64,000 nucleotides of DNA from Pseudomonas viridiflava (GTDB lineage: Bacteria > Pseudomonadota > Gammaproteobacteria > Pseudomonadales > Pseudomonadaceae), in assembly GCF_900589395.1 (NCBI RefSeq), contig NZ_UUIS01000014.1, forward strand, positions 62,001-126,000. Direction: 5' to 3'. The position numbers and the translations under genes are program-made. Shown here one piece after another: positions 36,070-45,275 of the stretch (positions are counted from its first letter, which is position 1; each line of letters starts with the position of its first letter). The notes beneath the pieces were generated by a model. That model had not been told where the DNA came from and did not search any database. It saw only the letters and a list, made by a program, of their open reading frames with translations.

Positions 36070-37200
36070 ATGAATGCCTTTGAAAAGACCTTGCCGGCGA
36101 CCAGCGCGGCGCGCTTCACCGATGCCGATCACTGGCTGGCCTTCGGGGCCCAATGGCCCAGTGGTGAGCAAAAATCGCTGTACTGCTGTGCGGTGGATAA
36201 CGAAACCCACGACGTGAAGACCTTCACCTTCCGTTGCCCGGACCTGAACGCGGTGAGCTTCGAGCCGGGGCAGTTTCTCACCGTGACAGCGCTGATCGCC
36301 GGCCAGCCGGTGTCGCGCTGCTACACCCTTTCTTCGGCGCCGACCCGGCCGTTCACCGTGGCCATTACCGTCAAGCGCGTGCCGGGCGGCACGGTGTCCA
36401 ACTGGCTGCATGACCACCTGCGTGCCGGCGACCGGCTGCTGGCCTCGGGCCCGGCGGGCAATTTCACCCCGGTCGCCAAGCCGGCCGCCAAGGTGCTGTA
36501 CCTGTCGGCCGGCTCCGGCGTCACACCACTGGCCTCGATGACCCGCGCCAGCACCGACCTGTGCGCCGAGATGGACATCGTGTTCGTGCACAGCGCCCGT
36601 ACGCCCAAAGACATTGTGTTTCGCGACGAGCTGGCGCGATTGGCTGCATCACGCGCCAATGTGCGGGTGATCAATATCTGTGAAGGGCTGGGCGACGAGC
36701 CCGACTGGCAAGGCAACATTGGTCGGCTGGACCTGGAACTGCTGCAGACCCAGGTGCCGGATTTTCTTGAGCGCGAAGTGTTCACCTGCGGCCCTCAGGG
36801 CTACATGAACGCGGTGCAGAACCTGCTGAAAAGCGGCGGCTTCGACATGACGCACTTTCATAACGAAAGCTTCGACATCAGCGTGGCCGACACCGACACC
36901 CTGATCGAGCTGCCGGCCACTGCCGCCGCCGAACAGGACACCTTTACCGTGAAGCTGGCGCGCAGCGGCAAGACCTTCAGCATGAGCCGCACCCAGACGG
37001 TGCTGTCGGCGGCCAGAAAGGCGGGCGCCGTGGTGCCGTCATCGTGCAGCCAGGGCGTGTGCGGCACCTGCAAGACCGCCGTGCTGGAGGGCTCGGTGGA
37101 GATGAACCACAACGGCGGCATCCGCCAGCGCGAGATCGACCGCGGCCTGCGCCTGCTGTGCTGCAGCCGCCCGACCTCGGACCTGGTGATCGACCTGTGA
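36070..37200 (+). CDS. Rieske oxygenase reductase: FAD/NAD(P) domain plus C-terminal 2Fe-2S ferredoxin (GbcB-like)
   Basis: A 376-residue protein from ATG 36070, with GAGGTG upstream. The N-terminal FAD-binding motif RCYTLSS (about residue 80) and the NAD-binding region (YLSAGSGVTPL) belong to the ferredoxin reductase fold. The C-terminus carries CSQGVCGTC and a later CC, the plant-type 2Fe-2S site. It passes electrons from NAD(P)H to the oxygenase encoded immediately upstream. GbcB has the same domain order. Confidence 0.85.
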   Translation: MNAFEKTLPATSAARFTDADHWLAFGAQWPSGEQKSLYCCAVDNETHDVKTFTFRCPDLNAVSFEPGQFLTVTALIAGQPVSRCYTLSSAPTRPFTVAITVKRVPGGTVSNWLHDHLRAGDRLLASGPAGNFTPVAKPAAKVLYLSAGSGVTPLASMTRASTDLCAEMDIVFVHSARTPKDIVFRDELARLAASRANVRVINICEGLGDEPDWQGNIGRLDLELLQTQVPDFLEREVFTCGPQGYMNAVQNLLKSGGFDMTHFHNESFDISVADTDTLIELPATAAAEQDTFTVKLARSGKTFSMSRTQTVLSAARKAGAVVPSSCSQGVCGTCKTAVLEGSVEMNHNGGIRQREIDRGLRLLCCSRPTSDLVIDL

Positions 37201-37209
37201 CCACCCTAA

Positions 37210-37320
37210 GTAGGAGCGCGCTTGCCCGCGACCGAGTGCGTCAGCAGTCGTAAATTTTCAGCGTTTCACAAATTTTTGCGAGCGCTGCGCACTCGGTCGC
37301 GGCATTCCGGCAAGCGCGCT
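37210..37320. repeat. REPIN-like element 1
   Basis: The left arm GTAGGAGCGCGCTTGCCCGC is followed by an internal segment containing CAGTCGTAAATTTTCAGCG, then an imperfect right arm ending GGCAAGCGCGCT. It lies between the reductase gene and the SUKH gene. Two related elements are at 44228 and 50485. Confidence 0.75.
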
Positions 37321-37330
37321 GGATGGCGGG

Positions 37331-37918
37331 TTATTCCACGTCGTAGATGAACTCGTAGTTGTGGTCGATCAAGTCGCGCAGGTAGTCGTCGAAGCTGTCA
37401 GCGATCACCTTGTAGCTGTCCGGGTCGTGCAGGTAGCGCACGACCTGGCCGACGGTGCCGCCCGGGGCCGGATCGAAGTCCAGGTACAGGCGCGAGGTGC
37501 CGCCGTTGTTCATGCACTGCGAGAAGCACAGACGCCGGTCCATGGTCAGGGTGCTATCGATACCGACGCCCAACAGGTCGGCGTCCTCCTGCAGGTAATC
37601 GCCGTATATCCCTTCGATGCTGTCCTTGCCTTCGCGGGCTTCCTGGATGATCTGCTCCACCGAGCTCAGGTAGTAGGGGTACTCGAACACGTCCGAGCCC
37701 AGCACCAGCACACAGACCTCGCCCTCGGGGTATTCGCGAAAATGCGTGCCGTCGATACGCCCCAGCAGTTCCAGCAGGCTGGCGGGAGTCTGTGGATAAC
37801 GTTCCACCAGCGCTTGCAGATCGGCCTTGGACGCGCCGTGTGCCCGCTGCAACTGTTCGCGGTCTTCGGCGGCCAGCAGGGGCATCAGGCCAGCAAGGTA
37901 TTCATCGACTATGGACAT
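37331..37918 (-). CDS. SMI1/KNR4 (SUKH) domain protein
   Basis: A 195-residue cytoplasmic protein (MSIVDEYLAGLMPLLAAEDR) with the SUKH pattern: an N-terminal helical part, then LLELLGRIDGTHF and VFEYPYYLSSVEQI. SUKH proteins commonly serve as immunity proteins against contact-dependent or polymorphic toxins. No toxin gene is adjacent, so the role here is unproven. It is followed on the same strand by no partner; the DUF6508 gene lies 68 bp upstream in transcription order. Confidence 0.75.
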   Translation of the reverse strand: MSIVDEYLAGLMPLLAAEDREQLQRAHGASKADLQALVERYPQTPASLLELLGRIDGTHFREYPEGEVCVLVLGSDVFEYPYYLSSVEQIIQEAREGKDSIEGIYGDYLQEDADLLGVGIDSTLTMDRRLCFSQCMNNGGTSRLYLDFDPAPGGTVGQVVRYLHDPDSYKVIADSFDDYLRDLIDHNYEFIYDVE

Positions 37919-37986
37919 GGTGCGACCTTTTCAGAGTGTAGGAACAGAAGGGCACAAGGCCCGTACAAGGGGTGCCACAATCACGC

Positions 37987-38871
37987 TCATGAACCCGCGC
38001 TGCCTTCGCGCCGCAACACCGCCAGACGCTGGAGCAGGCCCAGGACGTAACCTTGCTCGATGACCCGGCCATGATGGCCGTCACTGAAACGCTCGCCGCG
38101 CACGCACCAGGTCAACAGGCTCTTGAGCTCGTCAAGGGACGCGGCGGCCACATAGTCCGGGTCGACAATACGCTCGCCCGAGCGCTGGATGTCGTAGGTC
38201 AAGTCGGTCCAGCAGGTCTGGCCGGCCGCCTTGTAGAACGCCTCGACGACCTCCACGTAACGGGGCCATTGAGTGTTATCAGTAAAAAAAGACGTCTTGA
38301 TGGCAACGCCTTGCGGGTACAGGCATGGCAGGTAGTACAACAGTTCATCGATGTCCTCGGGCCGAGGCTGGGCGTAGTCGAACTCGATGTTCTCATGGGC
38401 GGCAATCCGGGCCTGATAGTCATCGAACACTTGCACCTGCCCGGCCGTCAGCGGGGCACGGCGATAAGCATTCACATCCATGTAATAGCCCTGGAACGCG
38501 ATCGAACGCGCGCCGCTGCTCAGCATCGAGACGGTCGCCGCCGCCTGCATCAGCCAATAGATGTCCGGGGAGTTTTCATAGGCTTTTGAATGGCCGAGGT
38601 GGGTCGCATGACGGCTCAGATCGCGGGCCAGTTGCTTGCTCTCGATCATGAAGCGGGCGCGGTCCGCAGGCGGCACGTGCTGTCCGGACGAGGCGATGAA
38701 GGCGTCGTAGCGGGCGATCAGGGGAGGGTCTGTGTCGTGCAGCGGTGGCAAGGCCGGGGGCATGAGATGCCAGGGCTCGGACAGCACCGGGTGCTCGTCA
38801 TGGCGAGCAGGGCGGGGCTGTTTGAAGGCCCGCCCGAGCCAGGCTTTCAACTGCGCGACAAGGCTGGGCAT
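37987..38871 (-). CDS. Protein with C-terminal DUF6508-like domain
   Basis: A 294-residue protein (MPSLVAQLKAWLGRAFKQPR). The last about 90 residues (VVEAFYKAAGQTCWTDLTYD... CVRGERFSDGHHGRVIEQGY) match the DUF6508 pattern as recalled. The N-terminal about 200 residues are unrecognised. No membrane segment or signal is visible. It is co-directional with the SUKH gene and could be its operon partner. Confidence 0.55.
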   Translation of the reverse strand: MPSLVAQLKAWLGRAFKQPRPARHDEHPVLSEPWHLMPPALPPLHDTDPPLIARYDAFIASSGQHVPPADRARFMIESKQLARDLSRHATHLGHSKAYENSPDIYWLMQAAATVSMLSSGARSIAFQGYYMDVNAYRRAPLTAGQVQVFDDYQARIAAHENIEFDYAQPRPEDIDELLYYLPCLYPQGVAIKTSFFTDNTQWPRYVEVVEAFYKAAGQTCWTDLTYDIQRSGERIVDPDYVAAASLDELKSLLTWCVRGERFSDGHHGRVIEQGYVLGLLQRLAVLRREGSAGS

Positions 38872-38934
38872 CGAGGCTTTCCATCCAGGGATTGGCGTGC
38901 AGCTTGGAGTGCCTGGACTGGATCCGGTTCCGTA

Positions 38935-38957
38935 GGCCCCCCGCTGATCAGGGGGCC
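38935..38957 (-). terminator. Hairpin after bauC
   Basis: GGCCCCC (38935-38941) pairs with GGGGGCC (38951-38957) across a 9-nt loop. It lies just downstream of bauC in its direction of transcription. No clear T-run follows, so it is only a probable terminator. Confidence 0.45.
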
Positions 38958-38971
38958 ATCATCGGGCCGGG

Positions 38972-40465
38972 TTAGAGGCTCGGGAACGCGAACTGCGAGG
39001 CCTCGTGGCTGGTACGGGTCGGCCAGCGCTGGGTGATGGCTTTCTTGCGGGTGTAGAAGCGCACGCCGTCCGGGCCGTAGGCATGCAGGTCGCCGAACAG
39101 CGAGCGCTTCCAGCCGCCGAAGCTGTGGTAGCTGACCGGTACTGGCAGCGGCACGTTGACGCCGACCATGCCCACTTCGATCTCGTCGCAGAACAGCCGC
39201 GCCGATTCACCGTCACGGGTGAAGATGCAGGTGCCGTTGCCGTACTCGTGGGCGTTGATCAGGGCGATGGCGTCTTCCAGGCTGTTGACCCGCACGATGC
39301 ACAGCACCGGGCCGAAGATTTCTTCCTTGTAGATGCGCATCTCGGGGCTGACGCGGTCGAACAGCGTGCCGCCGACAAAGAAGCCATTCTCGTTGCCGGC
39401 CACGCTCAGGCCGCGACCGTCGACCACCAGTTCGGCACCCGCAGCCAGGCCATCGTCGATGTAGCCGACCACCTTGTCCTTGGCCGCCGCCGTGACCAAC
39501 GGGCCCATGTCCAGGCCGGCGCAGGTGCCGGCACCGATTTTCAGCGCCTTGATCTGCGGAACCAGCTTCTGTACCAGTGCATCGGCCACCTGGTCACCCA
39601 CGCATACGGCCACGGAAATGGCCATGCAGCGCTCGCCGCACGAACCGTAGGCGGCGCCCATCAGCGCGCTGACGGCATTGTCCAGTTCGGCATCGGGCAT
39701 CAGCACGGCATGGTTCTTCGCCCCGCCCAGGGCCTGGACGCGCTTGCCGCGTTTGGTGCCTTCGGCGTAGATGTATTCGGCGATCGGCGTGGAGCCGACA
39801 AAGCTCAGGGCCTTGACCTCTGGCGCCTCGATCAGCGCATCCACCGCTTCCTTGTCACCGTGCACCACGTTGAGCACGCCCTTGGGCAGGCCGGCTTCGT
39901 GCAGCAGTTCGGCGATCAGCAGGGTAGAGCTGGGGTCGCGCTCGGACGGCTTGAGGATGAAGCAGTTGCCGCAGACGATGGCCAGCGGGTACATCCACAA
40001 AGGCACCATGGCCGGGAAGTTGAACGGGGTGATGCCGGCGACCACGCCGATCGGTTGCAGGTCGCTCCAGGCGTCGATGTTCGGGCCGACGTTGCGGCTG
40101 TATTCGCCCTTGAGAATTTCCGGGGCCGAACAGGCGAACTCGACGTTCTCGATGCCGCGCTTGAGCTCACCGGCGGCGTCTTCCAGGGTCTTGCCGTGTT
40201 CTTCGCTGATCAGTTGCGCAATGCGTGCCTCGTTGGCCTCCAGCAATTGCTTGAAGCGGAACATGACCTGGGCGCGCTTGGCCGGCGGGGTGTTGCGCCA
40301 CACCGGAAAAGCAGCCTTGGCCGCGTCGATGGCCTGTTGCACGGTGGCGCGGCTGGCCAGGCTCAGCGTGCGGATGACCTGGCCGGTCGAGGGGTTGAAG
40401 ACGTCGATGGTGCGGCCGGTATCAGCGACGTGCTCGCCGTTGATCAGGTGCGAAATAGTGCTCAT
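38972..40465 (-). CDS. bauC: CoA-acylating malonate/methylmalonate-semialdehyde dehydrogenase
   Basis: A 497-residue aldehyde dehydrogenase starting MSTISHLINGEHVADTGRTI. It has the catalytic cysteine in GSCGERCMAIS and the MMSDH signatures PFNFPAMVPLWMYP and NHAVLMPDA. It oxidises malonate semialdehyde (from beta-alanine) to acetyl-CoA. It is the last gene of the bauA-bauB-bauC unit. By sequence alone it could be called mmsA; the context points to bauC. Confidence 0.85.
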   Translation of the reverse strand: MSTISHLINGEHVADTGRTIDVFNPSTGQVIRTLSLASRATVQQAIDAAKAAFPVWRNTPPAKRAQVMFRFKQLLEANEARIAQLISEEHGKTLEDAAGELKRGIENVEFACSAPEILKGEYSRNVGPNIDAWSDLQPIGVVAGITPFNFPAMVPLWMYPLAIVCGNCFILKPSERDPSSTLLIAELLHEAGLPKGVLNVVHGDKEAVDALIEAPEVKALSFVGSTPIAEYIYAEGTKRGKRVQALGGAKNHAVLMPDAELDNAVSALMGAAYGSCGERCMAISVAVCVGDQVADALVQKLVPQIKALKIGAGTCAGLDMGPLVTAAAKDKVVGYIDDGLAAGAELVVDGRGLSVAGNENGFFVGGTLFDRVSPEMRIYKEEIFGPVLCIVRVNSLEDAIALINAHEYGNGTCIFTRDGESARLFCDEIEVGMVGVNVPLPVPVSYHSFGGWKRSLFGDLHAYGPDGVRFYTRKKAITQRWPTRTSHEASQFAFPSL

Positions 40466-40519
40466 CAGTAGGGCTCTCGTCTTGCAGTATCGGATGAAGC
40501 GCCGCAGGGGCGTGCGGCG

Positions 40520-40807
40520 CTATTTGAGTTCGGTTTCGACAAAGACCACTTCGTGATCGCTGGCATTGATCACGTTGTGCTCCACGCCGGACTTGCGAAA
40601 GTAGCTCTGGCCGGCCACCAGCGGGGCGTGCTTGTCGCCCTCCGGGGTTTCCAGCAGCAAGGTGCCGTCAGTCATGGGCACCACCACGTAATCACGGCCA
40701 TGACGGTGCCGGCCGGTCTCGGCACCGGGCGCAAAGCGCCATTCGGTGACGATCACCTCGGCGGTGTCCACCTGCACGGTGGCGATGGCCTGTGGGCGTG
40801 GGTTCAT
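40520..40807 (-). CDS. bauB: Small cupin-fold protein
   Basis: A 95-residue protein from ATG 40807 (MNPRPQAIATVQVDTAEVIV). A longer upstream frame belongs to bauA's strand shadow. The cupin motifs GAETGRHRHGRDYVVV (metal-binding His/Glu) and GVEHNVIN are visible. Its ATG overlaps the bauA stop (ATGA). Position and size match bauB of P. aeruginosa, whose biochemical role is unknown. Confidence 0.72.
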   Translation of the reverse strand: MNPRPQAIATVQVDTAEVIVTEWRFAPGAETGRHRHGRDYVVVPMTDGTLLLETPEGDKHAPLVAGQSYFRKSGVEHNVINASDHEVVFVETELK

Positions 40808-42153
40808 CAGTCGATCCCTTGCAAAGCCTGGCCGACGGCATCGAACACCCGGTCCAGGTCTTGTGGCTTGGCATTGAAGGTCGGCCCGAACTGCAGAGTG
40901 TCGCCGCCAAAGCGCACATAAAAGCCAGCTTTCCACAGGGCCATGCCGGCCTCGAACGGACGGATGATCGGGTCACCGTCACGCGGGGTCAGTTGCAAGG
41001 CGCCGGCCAGGCCGCAGTTGCGGATGTCGACCACATGCCTGGCGCCCTTGAGGCCATGAATGGCGTTTTCGAAATACGGCGCCAGCTCGGCCGATTGCTG
41101 GATCAGGTTGTCCTTTTCCAGCAGCGCCAGCGAGGCCAGGCCCGCTGCGCAGGCTACCGGGTGCGCCGAGTAGGTGTAGCCGTGGGTGAATTCGACGGCG
41201 TGTTCCGGGATCGACTGGCTCATGAAGGTTTCGTAGATCTCGCGGCTGGCAACCACCGCGCCCATCGGAATGGCGCCGTTGGTGATCTGCTTGGCGATGT
41301 TCATGATGTCGGGCTTGACGCCGAAGTACTCGGCACCGGTCCAGGTGCCCAGGCGGCCGAAGGCGGTGATGACTTCATCGAAGATCAGCAGGATATTGTG
41401 CTGGTCGCAGATTTCGCGCAGGCGCTTGAGGTAGCCGGCCGGCGGCACGATCACACCTGCCGAGCCCGACATCGGCTCGACGATCACCGCCGCGATGTTC
41501 GAGGCGTCGTGCAGTTCGATCAGCTTGAGCATCTCGTTGGCCAGCGCCACGCCACCGGTCTCGGCCGCGCCACGGGTAAAGGCCAGGTCCGGTTGCAGGG
41601 TGTGCGGCAGGTGGTCGACGTCCATCAACTGGCCATACATCTTGCGGTTGCCGCCAATGCCGCCCAGCGCGGTACCGGCAATGTTCACGCCGTGGTAGCC
41701 ACGGGCGCGGCCGATCAGCTTGGTCTTCTGCGCCTGGCCTTTCAGGCGCCAGTAGGCACGGGCCAGCTTGACCGAGGTGTCGGCGCTTTCGGAACCGGAG
41801 CCGGTGAAGAACACATGATCCAGGCCGTCGGGGGTCAGGCTGGTGATTTTCTCGGCCAGCTGGAACGACAGCGGGTGCGCGTACTGGAAAGCCGGCGAGT
41901 AATCCAGGGTGCCGAGCTGTTTGGCCACCGCCTCCTGGATTTCCTTGCGCGAGTGCCCGGCCCCGCAGGTCCACAGGCCCGACAGGCTGTCATAGATGCG
42001 CCGGCCCTGGTCGTCGGTCAGCCAGCTGCCTTCGGCGGCCACGATGAAACGCGGGTCACGCTTGAAGTTGCGGTTGGCGGAGAAGGGCATCCAGTGGGCG
42101 TCCAGCTTGAGCTGGCTGGCCAGTGGCGGGGTCTGCTGCAGGGCCTGGTTCAT
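40807..42153 (-). CDS. bauA: Beta-alanine:pyruvate (omega-amino acid) aminotransferase
   Basis: A 448-residue class III PLP aminotransferase from ATG 42153 (MNQALQQTPPLASQLKLDAH). It has the PLP-lysine region MNIAKQITNGAIPMGA and the cofactor phosphate motif GSGSESAD. It converts beta-alanine and pyruvate to malonate semialdehyde and alanine. Its length equals that of the well-studied P. putida omega-amino acid:pyruvate aminotransferase. It is divergent from the LysR gene bauR and coupled to bauB. Confidence 0.9.
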   Translation of the reverse strand: MNQALQQTPPLASQLKLDAHWMPFSANRNFKRDPRFIVAAEGSWLTDDQGRRIYDSLSGLWTCGAGHSRKEIQEAVAKQLGTLDYSPAFQYAHPLSFQLAEKITSLTPDGLDHVFFTGSGSESADTSVKLARAYWRLKGQAQKTKLIGRARGYHGVNIAGTALGGIGGNRKMYGQLMDVDHLPHTLQPDLAFTRGAAETGGVALANEMLKLIELHDASNIAAVIVEPMSGSAGVIVPPAGYLKRLREICDQHNILLIFDEVITAFGRLGTWTGAEYFGVKPDIMNIAKQITNGAIPMGAVVASREIYETFMSQSIPEHAVEFTHGYTYSAHPVACAAGLASLALLEKDNLIQQSAELAPYFENAIHGLKGARHVVDIRNCGLAGALQLTPRDGDPIIRPFEAGMALWKAGFYVRFGGDTLQFGPTFNAKPQDLDRVFDAVGQALQGID

Positions 42154-42252
42154 CTCGCAAATCCTGTGGGGGTGAATGACCACAGCTTGTGCCTGCTCGA
42201 TGGGTGAGTTAAATCTATATCTTCTTACGTTCAGGTATGGAATCGCTTACCT

Positions 42253-43185
42253 ATGTCATCCCGGCCACTGTCGTCCAAGAAGCCCGTCCTGAGCCAGGTC
42301 AGCGATTTCGATCTGCGCTTGCTGCGCCTGTTCAAGACCGTGGTGCAATGCGGCAGTTTTTCGGCGGCCGAGAGCACGCTGGGCATCAGCCGCTCGGCCA
42401 TCAGCCTGCACATGAGCGACCTGGAAAAACGCCTGGGCATGCGCCTGTGCCAGCGCGGCCGGGCCGGCTTTGCCCTGACCGACCAGGGCCGCGAGGTGCT
42501 GCGTTCGGGTGAGGCGGTGCTGGCGGCCATCGAGGGGTTTCGCAGCGAGGTCAACCAGTTGCACAGCCAGTTGCGCGGCGACCTGAACATCGGGTTGATG
42601 AGCAACCTGGTGACCCAGCCGAAAATGCGCATCACCCGTGCCCTGGCCTCGTTGCGCCGGCAGGGTGACGGGGTGACGGTGAACCTGAGCATGAGCACTC
42701 CCGGCGAGATCGAGCGCGGCTTGCTGGACGGGCGCCTGCACGTCGGTGCCATCCCGCTGATCACGCCGCTGTCCGGCCTGGAGTACAGCCTGCTTTACGA
42801 AGAGCGCAGCTACCTGTACTGCTGCGCCGATCATCCGCTGTTCGCCCATGCCGAAACCCTGAGCAACGACGACTTGCGCGACGTCGACGCCGTCGTGCCC
42901 AGCTACCGCATGACCGCCGAAGCCATCGGCCTGCACCAGTTGCTCGAATGCGCCGCCACCGCCACCGACCGCGAGGGCATTGCGTTTCTGATCCTGACCG
43001 GTTGTTACATTGGCTTTCTGCCCGACCACTACGCCGCCGGCTGGGTCGAGAAAGGCCTGCTCAAGGCCATCGCCCCGCACCGGCTGTTCTTCGATGCGCC
43101 GCTGGCGGTGGTCACGGTCAGGGGGCGGCGCTCGAACCTGATCATCGATCATTTTCTCGACGTGTTGCAGCGCAACGACTGCTGA
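42253..43185 (+). CDS. bauR: LysR-family activator of the beta-alanine operon
   Basis: A 310-residue protein with a helix-turn-helix at about residues 20-75 (GSFSAAESTLGISRSAISLH). It diverges from bauA with about 100 bp between, the layout of P. aeruginosa bauR-bauA. It is likely to sense beta-alanine or malonate semialdehyde. The ATG chosen follows a short non-conserved extension. Confidence 0.82.
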   Translation: MSSRPLSSKKPVLSQVSDFDLRLLRLFKTVVQCGSFSAAESTLGISRSAISLHMSDLEKRLGMRLCQRGRAGFALTDQGREVLRSGEAVLAAIEGFRSEVNQLHSQLRGDLNIGLMSNLVTQPKMRITRALASLRRQGDGVTVNLSMSTPGEIERGLLDGRLHVGAIPLITPLSGLEYSLLYEERSYLYCCADHPLFAHAETLSNDDLRDVDAVVPSYRMTAEAIGLHQLLECAATATDREGIAFLILTGCYIGFLPDHYAAGWVEKGLLKAIAPHRLFFDAPLAVVTVRGRRSNLIIDHFLDVLQRNDC

Positions 43186-43257
43186 TCGACGCAGTCCTGC
43201 GACCGGTGAGCGATACGCCGGCGCGGCTCGCCCACCGCAAGGCTTCTAACGCTTGGC

Positions 43258-44076
43258 TCAGCCGCCAACAAACGCCAGCAAATCTTCGTTCAGTTGCTCG
43301 CCATGGGTCGCGGCAAAGCCGTGCGGCGCACCCTGGTAAATCTTCAGCTCGGCGCCGGCAACCAGCTTGGCGGCCAGGCGGCCGGTGGCTTCCAGTGGCA
43401 CCACCTTGTCGGCGTCGCCGTGGATCACCAGGGTCGGTACATCGACCTTGGCCAGGTCTGCACGGAAGTCGGTTTCCGAAAACGCCGTCACGCAATCGAC
43501 CGTGCCCTTGAGCGAGGCCAGCAGGGCGATGTTCAGGGTCTGGGTCTGTACGCCTTCGGAGACTTGGTTGCCATCGTCCAGGCCGAAGAAGGTCCTGGAA
43601 AAATCGGCGATGAACTGGGCGCGGTCCTTGAGCAGGCCGGCCTTGATGCCGTCGAACACCGACTTGTCCACACCCTCGGGATGGTCGTCGGTCTTGATGA
43701 AGATCGGCGTCACCGCGCCCAGCAGGGCCAGGCGTGCGACTCGCGAGGTGCCATGCCGGCCGATGTAGCGGGCCACATCGCCACCGCCCATCGAGAAGCC
43801 CACCAGGGTCACGTCCTGCAGGTCCAGGTGGTTGATCAGGTCGTTGATATCGTCGGCAAAGGTGTCGTAGTCATAGCCGGTCCACGGCTGGTCCGAACGC
43901 CCGAAGCCGCGCCGGTCAAAGGCGATGGTGCGGTAGCCGCGGCTGCTCAGGTAGTTCATCTGGTATTCCCACATGTCGGCGTCCAGCGGCCAGCCGTGGC
44001 TGAACAGCACCGGCTTGCCGGTGCCCCAGTCCTTGAAGTAGATCTCGGTTCCATCGCGGGTGACGAACGTACTCAT
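43258..44076 (-). CDS. Alpha/beta hydrolase, non-heme chloroperoxidase group
   Basis: A 272-residue protein from ATG 44076 (MSTFVTRDGTEIYFKDWGTG), preceded by AGGAG 8 bp upstream. The nucleophile elbow GFSMGGGD, the oxyanion HGWPLDADMW and the catalytic HGFAATH near the end are present. It resembles esterases annotated as cofactor-free haloperoxidases; the natural substrate is unknown. It is convergent with bauR. Confidence 0.85.
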   Translation of the reverse strand: MSTFVTRDGTEIYFKDWGTGKPVLFSHGWPLDADMWEYQMNYLSSRGYRTIAFDRRGFGRSDQPWTGYDYDTFADDINDLINHLDLQDVTLVGFSMGGGDVARYIGRHGTSRVARLALLGAVTPIFIKTDDHPEGVDKSVFDGIKAGLLKDRAQFIADFSRTFFGLDDGNQVSEGVQTQTLNIALLASLKGTVDCVTAFSETDFRADLAKVDVPTLVIHGDADKVVPLEATGRLAAKLVAGAELKIYQGAPHGFAATHGEQLNEDLLAFVGG

Positions 44077-44227
44077 GACAAGCTCCTGGGTGTGCAAGGA
44101 ATGAACAAGTGTGACCGCACGCGCACGGCGGCGATTCACTATTGTTCAACGCCGGCCCGATGGATTGCATGGGTGTGCTTTTGTCATGGCCATAACGCCG
44201 TCGTATGGCAAACATCGGCCTGGGGGG

Positions 44228-44367
44228 GTAGGAGCGCGCTTGCCCGCGACCGGCTGCGTCAGCAGTCGTAAATTTTCAGCGTTTCGCAGATTTCCAGTCG
44301 TAAATTTTCAGTGTTTCCGAGATTTTGCGAGCGCTGCGCACTCGGTCGCGGGCAAGCGCGCTCCTAC
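44228..44367. repeat. REPIN-like element 2
   Basis: A 140-bp element with REP arms (GTAGGAGCGCGCTTGCCCGC and its exact reverse complement at 44348-44367). The spacer contains two copies of a CAGTCGTAAATTTTCAG segment, and the right arm is joined to GCGAGCGCTGCGCACTCG. It is symmetric and well preserved, between the hydrolase and a LysR gene. Confidence 0.8.
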
Positions 44368-44378
44368 GGGCGAGCTTT

Positions 44379-45275
44379 TCAGCCGTAGGCCGCCATCGCC
44401 GTCCGGATGCCGTCGATCAGCATCAGGCATGCCGGGTTGTCGTTGTCGCTGCGCCACACCAGGTGCAGTTCGCTCTGGATGCCTTCGCCCAGGTCGATGT
44501 CGCGAAAGGTCACCTCGCGAAACACCACGTTGGTGGCGCAGCGCGGCACCAGGGCCAGGCCCATGCCTGCATTCACCAGCGCCAGGATGGTCAGCGACGA
44601 ACCCAGCCATTGCACGTACTCGGGCGCCACGCCGGCCGAGCGGAACAGGCCGGTGAGCAGCTCGTTGAACGGCGGGTAGGCCGAGTGCGAGTACATCAGG
44701 AACGGCACCCCGGCCAGGTCCTGTACCTCGACCTGCGCGGCCGTCGCCAGCGGATGGCCGCTCGGCACCGCCAGTACAAAAGGCTCGCGCACCAGGCATT
44801 CGCTCTGGTAACCCGGTTGCAGCAGCGGGGCGCGGACGATGCCCAGGTCGATGCGCCGGGCACGCAGGGCTTCGTGCTGCTGGGCGGTGTTCATCTCGCT
44901 CAGCGCGATCTTGACCTGCGGCTGGTTGAGCCGGGCTTCAGCCAGCACCTTGGGCAGAAATTCATACACCGCGCTGCCGACAAAGCTGATGCTCACTGAA
45001 CCAATGTCGCCCTGGGCAAAGCGCTTGGCGGCGACCGCGGCCTGTTCGGCACGCTCCAGCAAATGCTGGGCCTCGATGAAAAACGCACGGCCTGCGGCGG
45101 TCAGCACCACGCTGCGGGTGCTGCGGGTAAACAGCGCCACGCCCAGGGCGTGCTCCAGCAACTGGATCTGCCGCGAGAGCGGCGGCTGGGTCATGTTCAG
45201 CCGTTCGGCCGCACGGCGAAAATTCAGTTCGGTGGCCACTGTGGCAAAGCAGCGTAATTGGGCAAGTTCGAACAT
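44379..45275 (-). CDS. LysR-family regulator divergent from the glucarate dehydratase-like gene
   Basis: A 298-residue protein (MFELAQLRCFATVATELNFR) with a canonical N-terminal helix-turn-helix (NFRRAAERLNMTQPPLSRQI) and an effector domain. It is divergent from the dehydratase gene with about 106 bp between. A palindromic candidate operator overlaps its start. It is likely the regulator of that gene. Confidence 0.85.
   Translation of the reverse strand: MFELAQLRCFATVATELNFRRAAERLNMTQPPLSRQIQLLEHALGVALFTRSTRSVVLTAAGRAFFIEAQHLLERAEQAAVAAKRFAQGDIGSVSISFVGSAVYEFLPKVLAEARLNQPQVKIALSEMNTAQQHEALRARRIDLGIVRAPLLQPGYQSECLVREPFVLAVPSGHPLATAAQVEVQDLAGVPFLMYSHSAYPPFNELLTGLFRSAGVAPEYVQWLGSSLTILALVNAGMGLALVPRCATNVVFREVTFRDIDLGEGIQSELHLVWRSDNDNPACLMLIDGIRTAMAAYG

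Noticed and set aside
37791..37799. DnaA box TGTGGATAA
   Set aside because: It lies inside the SUKH coding region, alone, so chance occurrence is the simpler reading.
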